This document shows positions 50,142 through 57,634 of a stretch of 64,000 nucleotides of DNA, piece after piece. The notes under the pieces are model-generated. The model was not told the origin of the DNA. It worked only from the letters and a program-made list of their open reading frames with translations, and ran no database searches. A program made the position numbers and the translations under genes. Each line of letters opens with the position of its first letter. The first letter of the stretch is position 1. The DNA is from Arthrobacter_B citreus (lineage in GTDB: Bacteria; Actinomycetota; Actinomycetes; Actinomycetales; Micrococcaceae): the NCBI RefSeq assembly GCF_042429235.1, contig NZ_JBHMBA010000020.1; one strand, 5' to 3'.

Positions 50142-50160
50142 GTAGGTAAGGCTTACCTAA
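50142..50160 (-). promoter_or_regulatory. IdeR/DtxR-type iron box upstream of ABC operon
   Basis: On the minus strand the 19 bp TTAGGTAAGCCTTACCTAC fits the IdeR/DtxR consensus TWAGGTWAGSCTWACCTWA at 18 of 19 positions. Its core is a perfect palindrome of two 8-bp arms around one base. It lies 21 bp upstream of the binding-protein start codon, where bound Fe(II)-IdeR would block transcription when iron is sufficient. Confidence 0.9.
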
Positions 50161-50161
50161 A

Positions 50162-50433
50162 GACTGACCCGGGTATCAGATCACATCGAAGCGATTAGCG
50201 CATATTTGTGTATCGTAATTGTGGTGGGTATTACGTCACAAGACCGGGTGCGCCATGACGCCCAGTGGCCTTGCCGGGGGTGGTGCAGATTGCAGGAGAG
50301 GGCCGCGCCAACGTGTCGCCGCGAGACGTTATGTGACGCCATGGCCGCCGGGTGCGGAGATAAAGCCGCAGGCCAGAGCGGGTATCGCAGCTCGGAGCGT
50401 AACAATTGCTACTCACTTGACAGCGTCCGGGTG
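50162..50433. other. Intergenic stretch without recognised gene
   Basis: Between the iron box and the putative -10 box of the oxygenase gene there are about 270 bp in which I see no supported gene, repeat or structured RNA. The sequence is less coding-like than its surroundings. It must contain the upstream promoter parts of both divergent transcripts. Confidence 0.5.
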
Positions 50434-50439
50434 TAGCTT
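50434..50439 (+). promoter_or_regulatory. -10 element for leaderless oxygenase transcript
   Basis: TAGCTT fits TANNNT and ends seven bases before the oxygenase ATG, so transcription would begin at or next to the start codon. No Shine-Dalgarno sequence is present. A TTGACA hexamer at 50417-50422 is too close (11 bp) to act as its -35 element. Confidence 0.5.
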
Positions 50440-50446
50440 CGCAACC

Positions 50447-51478
50447 ATGACTGCGATTCCCGACTCCATTCCCGTTTTGGACCTGAGCACCGCCCGCAAC
50501 TCCGACGGTTCCTTCAACGCCGACTTCATATCAGCGCTGCGTGATGCCACCCACCGCATCGGCTTTTTCCAGTTGGTTGGCTACGGCACCGGTGAATCCA
50601 AATGGGAGGACCTCTTCGACGTCACGAAGCGCTTCTTCGACCTGCCGCTGGAGAACCGACTGGAGCTGGACAACCGCAGGTCGCCGCACTTCCGCGGCTA
50701 CACCCGGCTGGGCACCGAGCTGACCCAGGGCCGGCCGGACTCACGCGAGCAGATCGATTTCGGACCGGAACGCGAACCTGTTGCCGATTACCCGGCCGAT
50801 CAGCCGTTCTGGCTGGTTCAGGGACCCAACCTCTTTCCGGACGAGGTCCTTCCCGAGCTGCGGGAGAAGTCAATGGAATGGGCAGAACTAATGTCCGGGG
50901 TGGGGGCGGAGCTGCTCAGCGCCATCGCCGTATCCCTCGAGCTGCCCGAAGACCATTTTGCCGAACCGTTCGAAGGCTCTCCGGCCTGGATGGCCAAGCT
51001 GGCCCACTATGTTGGCGGCGAGGTCCAAGAAGCCGGCACCCAGGGCGTGGGCTCGCACGCAGACTATGGTTTTGTGACGCTGCTGCTCCAGGATTCCGTG
51101 GGCGGGCTCGAGGTCCGCCCGCACGAGTCCGAGACCTGGATTCCGGTGGAACCTATCCCGGGGGCGCTCGTGGTCAACCTGGGTGAAATGCTCGAAGTGG
51201 CCACCCAGGGCTACCTCTCCGCCACCATCCACCGCGTCACGGCTCCGGCGCCGGGTGTGGACCGCTACGCCATTCCGTTCTTCTGGTCCCCCCGGCTGGA
51301 CGCCGTCATCGACCCGGTGGAGCTGCCCGCCGAACTCGCGGCGCAGTCCCGCGGCATCTCCGATGACCCGGAAAACCCCATGCTGGCGTCCTACGGGTCC
51401 AACGTCCTCAAGGGCTGGCTGCGCGCACATCCCCAGGTGGCCACGCTGCATCATCCGGAGCTGCTCGCCTCGAAATAG
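50447..51478 (+). CDS. 2-oxoglutarate/Fe(II)-dependent oxygenase (isopenicillin N synthase-like)
   Basis: A 343-residue enzyme of the isopenicillin N synthase-like family. The N-terminal DIOX_N part begins IPVLDLSTARNSDGSF and contains IGFFQLVGYG; the jelly-roll core has the HxD metal motif in GVGSHADYGFVTLLLQD, the distal His in SATIHRVTAP and R-x-[ST]-like RYAIPFF for co-substrate binding. The substrate is unknown. It is divergent from the iron-box-regulated importer operon, with the iron box 287 bp from its start, so co-regulation is uncertain. The first in-frame ATG with family similarity is 50447. Confidence 0.88.
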   Translation: MTAIPDSIPVLDLSTARNSDGSFNADFISALRDATHRIGFFQLVGYGTGESKWEDLFDVTKRFFDLPLENRLELDNRRSPHFRGYTRLGTELTQGRPDSREQIDFGPEREPVADYPADQPFWLVQGPNLFPDEVLPELREKSMEWAELMSGVGAELLSAIAVSLELPEDHFAEPFEGSPAWMAKLAHYVGGEVQEAGTQGVGSHADYGFVTLLLQDSVGGLEVRPHESETWIPVEPIPGALVVNLGEMLEVATQGYLSATIHRVTAPAPGVDRYAIPFFWSPRLDAVIDPVELPAELAAQSRGISDDPENPMLASYGSNVLKGWLRAHPQVATLHHPELLASK

Positions 51479-51485
51479 GCCCGGA

Positions 51486-51531
51486 GCACGACGGCGCCGC
51501 CCTGGCTGGTTGCCGGGCGGCGCCGTCGTGC
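51486..51531. terminator. Bidirectional hairpin terminator after the oxygenase gene
   Basis: A perfect 17-bp stem, starting GCACGACGGCGCCGCCC, plus an inner GGC/GCC pair around a TGGTT loop. It separates the oxygenase gene from a convergent small gene. Confidence 0.9.
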
Positions 51532-51551
51532 GTTGGGCGAGGCGCCCTGTT

Positions 51552-51722
51552 TCAGCGGTGGCCCTCCTTGGGCAGGCGGCGGACTTCAAGACCTTTGCCC
51601 CCGGTTCCCGGCGTATATTTCCCGGCATTGGCCTTCTTGAATCTGCGCAGGAAATATACGATTGCACCCACAAAAATGACTGTTGCCGCCACAACAATAA
51701 GAACCGCAATTCCAGCTTCCAC
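51552..51722 (-). CDS. Short single-span membrane protein (56 aa)
   Basis: A 56-residue protein found by reading the minus strand. It begins with GTG (MEAGIAVLIVVAATVIFVGA), a single hydrophobic helix of about 22 residues, followed by a basic stretch (FLRRFKKANAGKY) and a polar tail ending RRLPKEGHR. The ribosome-binding site AAGGAGGT lies five bases before the start, one of the best in the window. An N-out/C-in topology is expected from the positive-inside rule. It is unrecognised; small proteins like this often modulate membrane complexes. It is convergent with the oxygenase gene and divergent from an SDR remnant. Confidence 0.75.
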   Translation of the reverse strand: MEAGIAVLIVVAATVIFVGAIVYFLRRFKKANAGKYTPGTGGKGLEVRRLPKEGHR

Positions 51723-51757
51723 AGTTACCTCCTTGGTGAACGAACTAGTCTAACGGC

Positions 51758-51904
51758 GTGAATAATCCGGCAAAGATAGCTGCAACGGTGCCGTTGGGAA
51801 GGGCCGGCGAAGCAGAGGAAGTTGCCGGAGCGGTGGCATGGCTGCTGTCACCGGACGCCGGCTACGTCACCGGCGCAAACCTGCGGGTTGCCGGCGGCCT
51901 CTAG
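51758..51904 (+). pseudogene. C-terminal remnant of a short-chain dehydrogenase (FabG-like)
   Basis: A 48-codon frame encodes NNPAKIAATVPLGRAGEAEE, then VAGAVAWLLSPDAGYVTGAN and LRVAGGL, which is the unmistakable end of a classical SDR (VPLGR...AWLLS...YVTG...GGL). The cofactor-binding and catalytic parts are absent, and an in-frame TAG lies at 51746, just upstream. The rest of the gene has been lost and the small membrane-protein gene now lies next to it. It ends 64 bp before dinB2. Confidence 0.82.
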
Positions 51905-51968
51905 GAATCCGCCGGACGGCAGGGAAAATCCGGTGCGCGTCAGTGGGGTTTAGGGCACACTGGTTTCC

Positions 51969-53042
51969 GTGAGCGGAAACCCCTGGGTGCTGCACGTTGA
52001 CCTCGACCAGTTCATTGCGGCGGTCGAGGTGCTCCGGCGCCCGAAACTTGTAGGCAAGCCGGTCATAGTCGGCGGCCGCGGAGACCCGACGGAACGGGCC
52101 GTGGTCTCCACCGCTTCCTATGAAGCGCGGGCCTTCGGCGTGGGGTCCGGCATGCCACTGCGGATCGCGGCCCGGAAAGTGCCCGACGCCGTGATCCTCC
52201 CGGTGGACGCCGAGGCCTACCTCGCCGCCTCGGACATGGTGATGGCCGCCCTGCGTGCCCAGCCCGGCGCCGTCGTGCAGGTTCTCGGCTGGGATGAAGC
52301 GTTCGTCGGAACGGAGACGGAGGATCCGGAAGCCTACGCGCGGCAGATCCAGGCCGATGTGCTGGAGCAGACGCAACTGCACTGCAGCGTGGGCATCGGA
52401 GACACCCTGATCCGGGCCAAGAACGCCACCGATTTCGGCAAGCCGGCCGGAGTCTTTCGCCTGACTGCCGGGAACTGGCTCGACGTGATGGGAGAGCTGC
52501 CCACCAAGGACCTGTGGGGTGTCGGCAACAAGATCTCGGGCCGGCTGGCCAAGCTCGGCATTACCACCGTCGCGGAGCTCGCTGCATCCGATCCCTCGAT
52601 GCTGGTTCCGGAGTTCGGTCCGAAAATGGGGCCCTGGTATGCAGAACTCGGGCGCGGGGGCGGCACCAGCGTTGTGGATGACACCCCGTGGGTGGCCCGC
52701 GGGCACAGCCGCGAGACCACCTTCCAGCAGGACCTGACGGACCCGGACCAGGTGCACGACGCCGTGCGGGAGTTGACGGCGCAGGTCCTGAAAGACGTGG
52801 AAGCCGAGGGCCGGCCGGTGATCGGGCTGACCCTCAAGGTCCGGTACTCGCCGTTCACCACCAAGACGCACGCCCGGAAGATTCCGGAGACGTTCGACCG
52901 GGAGGACGTCTTTACGCGGGCCCTGGACCTGGCCGGCGCGATCGAACCCGGCCGCCCCATCCGGCTCCTGGGCCTGCGGGCTGAAATGGCAATGCCCGAT
53001 GACGCCCGCAAGGGACACACACCCACGCGCGGCGGCTGGTGA
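51969..53042 (+). CDS. dinB2: DinB2-type Y-family DNA polymerase
   Basis: A 357-residue Y-family polymerase matching mycobacterial DinB2 closely: WVLHVDLDQFIAAVE, GKPVIVGGRGDPTERAVV, VLGWDEAFVG with Asp109/Glu110, CSVGIGDTLIRAKNATDFGK and LWGVGNKISGRLAKLGI. Metal ligands Asp11 and the Asp-Glu pair are present. The steric-gate position, Phe or Tyr in most Y-family enzymes and Leu in mycobacterial DinB2, is Ile16 here. DinB2 of Mycobacterium smegmatis readily uses ribonucleotides, so the same property is inferred. The C-terminus lacks a clear beta-clamp motif. The GTG at 51969 is the start; no SOS box was seen upstream. Confidence 0.92.
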   Translation: MSGNPWVLHVDLDQFIAAVEVLRRPKLVGKPVIVGGRGDPTERAVVSTASYEARAFGVGSGMPLRIAARKVPDAVILPVDAEAYLAASDMVMAALRAQPGAVVQVLGWDEAFVGTETEDPEAYARQIQADVLEQTQLHCSVGIGDTLIRAKNATDFGKPAGVFRLTAGNWLDVMGELPTKDLWGVGNKISGRLAKLGITTVAELAASDPSMLVPEFGPKMGPWYAELGRGGGTSVVDDTPWVARGHSRETTFQQDLTDPDQVHDAVRELTAQVLKDVEAEGRPVIGLTLKVRYSPFTTKTHARKIPETFDREDVFTRALDLAGAIEPGRPIRLLGLRAEMAMPDDARKGHTPTRGGW

Positions 53043-53084
53043 TAGGCGTTGACGCTCTGTCGCTGGCGCTGACTTTAACGTGCG

Positions 53085-53121
53085 GCAGGGCGGGCCGGAG
53101 GATTCCTTCGGCCCGCCCTGC
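53085..53121. terminator. Bidirectional hairpin terminator after dinB2
   Basis: GCAGGGCGGGCCG pairs with CGGCCCGCCCTGC (13 bp) and the stem extends a few more pairs, including one G-U, into the loop. It separates the convergent dinB2 and cynS. Confidence 0.88.
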
Positions 53122-53153
53122 TGTTCGCCGGCTGGCGGCCGGCGCCGAACTGA

Positions 53154-53622
53154 CTAGAAAGGCTTGGTCGGCAGGTACTTGCCGTCCAGGGTGATGACAG
53201 CACGCTCGCCGCCGTCGGGATCGGCAACCTTCTTGACGTCGAGCTTGAAGTTGATCGCGGAGATGATGCCCTCCGAATTCCTCGTGGACCAGGGCCTTGA
53301 GGGTGGTCCCGTAGACCTGGAGCATCTCGTAGAAACGGTAGATCGTGGGATCGGTGGGGATACCGCCGGGGATCGAGCCGCGCGTGGGAACAGCCTGGAG
53401 CAGCATGGCAGCGTCCTCGTCCAGGTCCAGCAGCTCAGACACTGCCTTGGCTGCCGCTTCCGGCAGCGGATGCTGGCCAAGGACGGCCGCCGTGGTGAAC
53501 GCGACTGAGAGCCCCGAGGCATCAGCAACCTGCTGCCAGGACAGGTCCTTCCGGGTCTTCGATTCAACGGCGGCGATGGCGAGTGCCTGGCGGGCAGCGG
53601 GGTCGAACTGGGAGTGCAGCAT
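53154..53622 (-). pseudogene. cynS: Cyanase, frameshifted (two bases missing)
   Basis: Cyanase converts cyanate and bicarbonate to CO2 and carbamate. The first part runs from MLHSQFDPAARQALAIAAVE through IYRFYEMLQVYGTTLKALVH (catalytic Arg and Glu) to EEFG; the second, in another frame, is GIISAINFKLDVKKVADPDG (catalytic Ser) to LDGKYLPTKPF. Adding two bases near 53270-53285 (GAATTCGGAGGGCATC) joins them into exactly 156 residues, the usual cyanase length. Every catalytic residue is still encoded, so this is either a recent mutation or an assembly error. It follows cynT (91-bp gap) in an operon controlled by the divergent cynR. Confidence 0.88.
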
Positions 53623-53712
53623 GATGTGGTGTCGTTCTTCTGTGATGGACCACGTCACGGGGACGTGAACGTGGCGGGGGAACTGAGGGGAAAGGTGGTG
53701 CCTTCGGCGGAT

Positions 53713-54300
53713 TTAGGCCGAAAGCGCGACGGAGGGCTCCGTCAGGTCGGTGACGCCGCCGGTGGCGATATCGAAGACCCAGCCGTGCAGCGTGATTTTG
53801 TGTGCCGCCAGGGCCTGGGCCACGGAGGGGTGCGTTGCCAGGTTTGCGAGCTGCGCCAGGACGTTCTGTTCCACGAGCGCGGAAACATCGCCGGGTGTTG
53901 GGGTCCGGGCGATGGAGGCATCCGCGTGGTGCAGCCACTTGGCAACCGCCGGAGCGCCGCTCAGATCCTGGTTCAGGGCGAGCGCCGTCATCGCGCCGCA
54001 GGCCGAGTGCCCGCACACAATGATGTCCCGGACGCCGAGTGCGGTGACGGCGTATTCAATGCTGGCCGCAATCCCGTCCGCCTCCGGGGTAAAAGCAGGA
54101 ATCAGGTTACCGGCAGTACGAATGACGAAGAGCTCACCCGGCTCGGTGCCGGTGATCAGTTCCGGCACGACACGGGCATCTGAGCAGCTGATGAACAGCG
54201 TGCTCGGGGCGTGGTGGGTGGCCAAATGGGCGAAGAGTTCAGCCTTGGCCGGAAACACGTCTTGTTGGAAACGGTTGATTCCGTCAGTAAGGACCTGCAT
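53713..54300 (-). CDS. cynT: Beta-carbonic anhydrase CynT
   Basis: A 195-residue beta-class carbonic anhydrase. Zinc ligands are in TLFISCSDARVVPE (Cys, with the Asp-Arg dyad) and IIVCGHSACGAM (His and Cys); IRTAGNLIP is also typical. In cyanate operons CynT recycles CO2 to the bicarbonate that cyanase consumes. It sits upstream of cynS and is divergent from a cynR-type regulator, matching the classical cyn arrangement. The start ATG at 54300 has AGGAGCAAC-like sequence upstream (complement of GTTGCTCCTT). Confidence 0.93.
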   Translation of the reverse strand: MQVLTDGINRFQQDVFPAKAELFAHLATHHAPSTLFISCSDARVVPELITGTEPGELFVIRTAGNLIPAFTPEADGIAASIEYAVTALGVRDIIVCGHSACGAMTALALNQDLSGAPAVAKWLHHADASIARTPTPGDVSALVEQNVLAQLANLATHPSVAQALAAHKITLHGWVFDIATGGVTDLTEPSVALSA

Positions 54301-54386
54301 ATGTTGCTCCTTCAGTGCTTACCGACCCTTCTGGGCTGGCAGGATTCACTCTGCCCCAGCACCACATATAGAGTCCAAGAGCTGTT

Positions 54387-54410
54387 ATGCATGAAGTCCA
54401 TTGCTTGCAT
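54387..54410. promoter_or_regulatory. Candidate CynR site in cynT-cynR gap
   Basis: ATGCA (54387-54391) and TGCAT (54406-54410) form an inverted repeat with a 14-bp spacer, 14 bp before the cynR start. An outer ATAGA...TCTAT pair also flanks it. LysR proteins bind interrupted dyads in such divergent gaps; the assignment is inferred. Confidence 0.5.
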
Positions 54411-54423
54411 CTATAGTTGGTGA

Positions 54424-55344
54424 ATGGTCACTGTGGAACTCCGTCATTTGCGCTATCTCCTCGCGGTTGCCGACCACGCAAATTTCACTCATGCGGCCGA
54501 AGAGTTGCGCGTTTCACAGCCCACCCTCTCGCAACAGATCAGGCAGCTGGAACGGCTGGTGGGCTTTCAGCTGCTGGACCGCACCGGGCGCACCGTTCGG
54601 CTCACCGATGCCGGGGAGGTGTATGCCTCCCATGCCCGCCGGGCGCTGCTTGACCTCGCCGCTGCCGACCGTGCCCTCAATGATGTGGAAGAGCTGTCCC
54701 GCGGCCATCTGCGGCTGGGCGCAACCCCCACGTTCACCGCCTATCTGATTGGACCTCTGACCGCTGAGTTCCACTCCCGGCATCCCGGCATCAGCCTGAT
54801 CTTCACTGAGATGACCCAGGACCGGATCGAGGACGCCCTGGTCACCGACAATCTTGATGTGGGAATCGCGTTCGCCGGGAAACCCGCGGCTGGAATCACA
54901 ACCGCTGCCCTCCTCACGGAAACCCTCAGCCTCGTCATCCGAGCTGCGGAAGCACCCGCCTCGAAAAAACTGCCGGTCCGGGCCTTCCAGGACATCCCTC
55001 TGGCTCTGCTCAGCGGCGATTTTGCCACCCGCGGCCATATCGACGCGTATCTGGCAGAGCACCGCATCGAGCCCAGGATCGCGGTGGAGGCGAACTCGAT
55101 TCAGGCCCTCACCGAGATCGTCAAACGCAGCCCGCTTGCCACCGTCCTGCCCGATGCCATCACCCACGATCACGCCGCACTGGTTCCGGTTACCCTTGAC
55201 CCGCCTCTGCCGGCCCGGACCGCTGCCCTCCTGTTCCGGCAGGACGCCTATCAAAGTGCCGCCGCCCGGGCGTTTGCGAAACTCGCTCATGAGTTTGCTG
55301 AGCGCCGCGAGTATGCTCCGCCCCGCGGTCCGGGACTGGCCTAG
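54424..55344 (+). CDS. cynR: LysR-family regulator CynR
   Basis: A 306-residue LysR regulator. The helix-turn-helix reads LRHLRYLLAVADHANFTHAA then EELRVSQPTLSQQIRQLERL; the effector domain starts HLRLGATPTFTAYLIGPL. Similarity to CynR and its divergent position next to cynT and cynS support a role as cyanate-responsive activator of cynTS and repressor of itself. The 123-bp gap contains an interrupted palindrome. The C-terminal 15 residues (RREYAPPRGPGLA) are extra compared with typical CynR. Confidence 0.88.
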   Translation: MVTVELRHLRYLLAVADHANFTHAAEELRVSQPTLSQQIRQLERLVGFQLLDRTGRTVRLTDAGEVYASHARRALLDLAAADRALNDVEELSRGHLRLGATPTFTAYLIGPLTAEFHSRHPGISLIFTEMTQDRIEDALVTDNLDVGIAFAGKPAAGITTAALLTETLSLVIRAAEAPASKKLPVRAFQDIPLALLSGDFATRGHIDAYLAEHRIEPRIAVEANSIQALTEIVKRSPLATVLPDAITHDHAALVPVTLDPPLPARTAALLFRQDAYQSAAARAFAKLAHEFAERREYAPPRGPGLA

Positions 55345-55412
55345 CGCCGCTGCGCCCGGCCACGGCCGGATGGTGAACCCGTTCCGGCAGGGTTAAGCCG
55401 CCGAAAGGACCA

Positions 55413-55847
55413 TCAGCCCTCACCGGCGGGAAGCCGCCACGATGACGCACTGCGTTTCGACCTGGCACCCGCAACGAGCTGAAGCACAAAGAACGCCGTG
55501 ATCCCGGCCGCCCCCAGAAAGATGCAGAACCACGGCGGCAGGCCCCATAGGGCAGCGGATGGTGAGAGCAGGCCAAAAACACCCGAAATCAGCACATACG
55601 TTCCTCCGCCAGCCAGAACCACGACCGAAATGAGGAGTGCCCAGAAACGCACCAGCTGTGAGCGCGGCGCGAAATTATCTGCATAGTCTGCGGGCTGCCC
55701 AAACGCGGAGGCGGGGTCCTCCCCGGACTCAGCCACGTGGCTTTCGACTTCACGGACTATCTGCGTGACCGCTTCGTCAGGAACACCGCGCAATTCGAGT
55801 GCGTCGCGCAGGTCTTCGGAGTATTCCGCGTAGGGCTGCTCAGTCAT
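55413..55847 (-). CDS. HAAS/DUF1700-like membrane protein paired with PadR
   Basis: A 144-residue protein. The N-terminal ~60 residues are helical and acidic (YSEDLRDALELRGVPDEAVT, QIVREVESHVAESGEDPASA, FGQPADYADNF), the HAAS-type signalling domain pattern; two or three membrane helices follow. Such proteins are usually encoded next to PadR regulators and may transmit or buffer the signal. Here the ATG overlaps the padR stop by 8 bp. The frame is open upstream, but that sequence is the padR gene in another frame. Confidence 0.85.
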   Translation of the reverse strand: MTEQPYAEYSEDLRDALELRGVPDEAVTQIVREVESHVAESGEDPASAFGQPADYADNFAPRSQLVRFWALLISVVVLAGGGTYVLISGVFGLLSPSAALWGLPPWFCIFLGAAGITAFFVLQLVAGARSKRSASSWRLPAGEG

Positions 55848-56187
55848 TGCCTGCCTTCTTTCCAGAAATAATCGACGTCGCATTGGCGGCAAAGACGCCC
55901 CAATCCGACCGCAGGGAATAAAGCCGTTCCTGTCCTGCCGGCGTGATTGCGTAATACTTCCGGCCCGGACCGCCGGCTCCGCCGCGCCAAGCTGCCGTGA
56001 GGTCGCCGTCCTGCTCAAGCCGGGCCAACAGCGGGTACAGCGTGCCGCCCTTAACAACTCCGAGCCCGCCTTCTGCCAGCCGCTGCCCGATGAGGTAGCC
56101 GTAGGTTTCTTCCTCATTGACGATGGACAGGACCGCTGCGGCGAGCACTCCCCTCAGCCACTCGGACGGCCACTGCCAAACTTCCAT
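55840..56187 (-). CDS. PadR-family transcriptional regulator
   Basis: A 115-residue PadR winged-helix regulator: LRGVLAAAVLSIVNEEETYG, YLIGQRLAEGGLGVVKGGTL, YPLLARLEQDGDL and GGPGRKYYAITPAGQERL cover the helix-turn-helix and wing. It is a subfamily 2-like short PadR without a long C-terminal helix. It leads a two-gene operon with the HAAS membrane protein. The 50-bp region upstream contains both an inverted repeat (TAGATG/CATCTA) and a direct repeat (CTAGTTGG), likely the autoregulatory site. Confidence 0.92.
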   Translation of the reverse strand: MEVWQWPSEWLRGVLAAAVLSIVNEEETYGYLIGQRLAEGGLGVVKGGTLYPLLARLEQDGDLTAAWRGGAGGPGRKYYAITPAGQERLYSLRSDWGVFAANATSIISGKKAGND

Positions 56188-56190
56188 GGC

Positions 56191-56231
56191 TAGATGATGA
56201 ACCCATCTAGTTGGTATGGCAACCTAGTTGG
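56191..56231. promoter_or_regulatory. Candidate PadR operator
   Basis: TAGATG (56191-56196) and CATCTA (56204-56209) form an inverted repeat with 7-bp spacing. An 8-bp direct repeat, CTAGTTGG, occurs at 56207-56214 and 56224-56231. All lie within 45 bp upstream of padR, overlapping where its promoter must be. Confidence 0.55.
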
Positions 56232-56237
56232 GATTTT

Positions 56238-57621
56238 TTATCCCCGACGACGCCTGAACTGGGCAAGGAGCGAACCGGTGAGGTGGCTGAGTTCGGTGGC
56301 CCGGAGCAGCCTCAGCATCCCTGCGTAGACGGCGGCCATCACAACGCCGCCCACGGCCAGCACGACGACTGCATTGAGCTTGGACTGCCACAGGTACCCG
56401 CCGGCGTCGTATCCGCCGAACATCCAGCACACGGCAGCGCCCGCACCCGCTGCGACAAGGCCGGCGATCGTGAACCGTACGTGGGCGTCGAAGATCTGAC
56501 CGGCGCCGTAGGACCCGATGGACCGTTTCAGGAAGAGGTGGCTGACGACGACGGCGGTCACGTTGCCAAGCGAGAATGCGGCGGCGAGCGCCGGCACGAT
56601 GAGCCGTGGATCGAAGGCTCCGGCAGCGACAGCGAGGCTCACCCCCACCCCCGACAGGATCAGCTGGATCTTCAGCGGGGTCTTCACATCCTCGCCGGCG
56701 TAAAACACCCGGCCCAGGAGGAAGTTCGCGCTCAGGAACGGGGACCCCACCGCGAGAATGACAATAGTGATGCCGTTGAGGGCGGCGACGCCGGGGGATT
56801 CGCTAAAGAGCATTCCGAGCGGACCGGCGAAGGTCAGCAGGGCGGCCGCCCCGAACACCGTGGCCACACCGGTCATGCGCATGCCTTGGGAAAGAACCGC
56901 CCGGACAGCCGGAAGGTTGCCGGCGGCATGAGCCGAGGACAGCTGGTTAAACATCACCGTGGCCAGGGACAGCGCGATCACGGCATGCGGCAGCTGACAC
57001 ACCATGACGCCGATATCCAGGTTTGCGGAACCTGCGATCTGCGCCGTCGACCCCTCTGCCTGGAGCGCCTTCCGGGCTTCCGTTGCAAGAGTGCTGACTT
57101 TGAGGTTGATGAAGTACAGGCCGTTGCCCACGAGCATCGTGATGATCGTGACGGAGGCCAGACGGGCGGTGCGGCCCAGGCCCATTCCGCGGATTACGAA
57201 CCTCGGCTTCAGCCCCAGCTTCAGGCGTTTGAGCGGAATGAGCAGGAGCAGCGCCTGGACGACGACCCCCAGGGTGGTGCCACCGGACAAAAGAACAGTC
57301 TGCTCCGGGGTCCACGTCTCGGGGCTGTGCTCGGCCGCCTGCTGTGATCCCATCAACGCCAGGAACGTGGCGAGAGTCCCGATGGACACGAGGTTATTGA
57401 CTGCCGGCACCCACATGTAGGGGCCGAAGGAGCCCGCCCGCAGCGCCAATCGCGGTGGCGAGCAGCGCGGTCCGGACCAGGCCGAGCACCCGGGAAACGA
57501 CGGTGCCGGCGGCCATGACGGCGCTCGAACGAATGGTGGAACCGCTGCGCGGCACCGCGGGACCGCGGGACGATCCTTCGGCGCCGCGCAGCGGGACCGT
57601 GGCTGACTTCATGTCAGCCAT
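56238..57621 (-). pseudogene. MurJ/MviN-type lipid II flippase with large internal deletion
   Basis: The N-terminal part has a ~30-residue leader and the first helix of a MurJ protein (SSAVMAAGTVVSRVLGLVRT, ALLATAIG). It then jumps, near 57442, into another frame that resumes deep in the family alignment at RAGSFGPYMWVPAVNNLVSI and continues normally to the end (about 400 residues). Roughly 120 or more codons, covering the next three or four helices, are missing and the frame is shifted across the junction. The remaining half has no start of its own with a good ribosome-binding site. This looks like a decaying paralogue; an intact murJ must exist elsewhere. Confidence 0.8.
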
Positions 57622-57634
57622 CGTTCCAGATCGA

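Noticed and set aside
52912..53658. Single 248-residue reading of the cyanase region
   Set aside because: Only the first 115 or so residues are cyanase; the rest is out-of-frame reading past the deletion and into dinB2.
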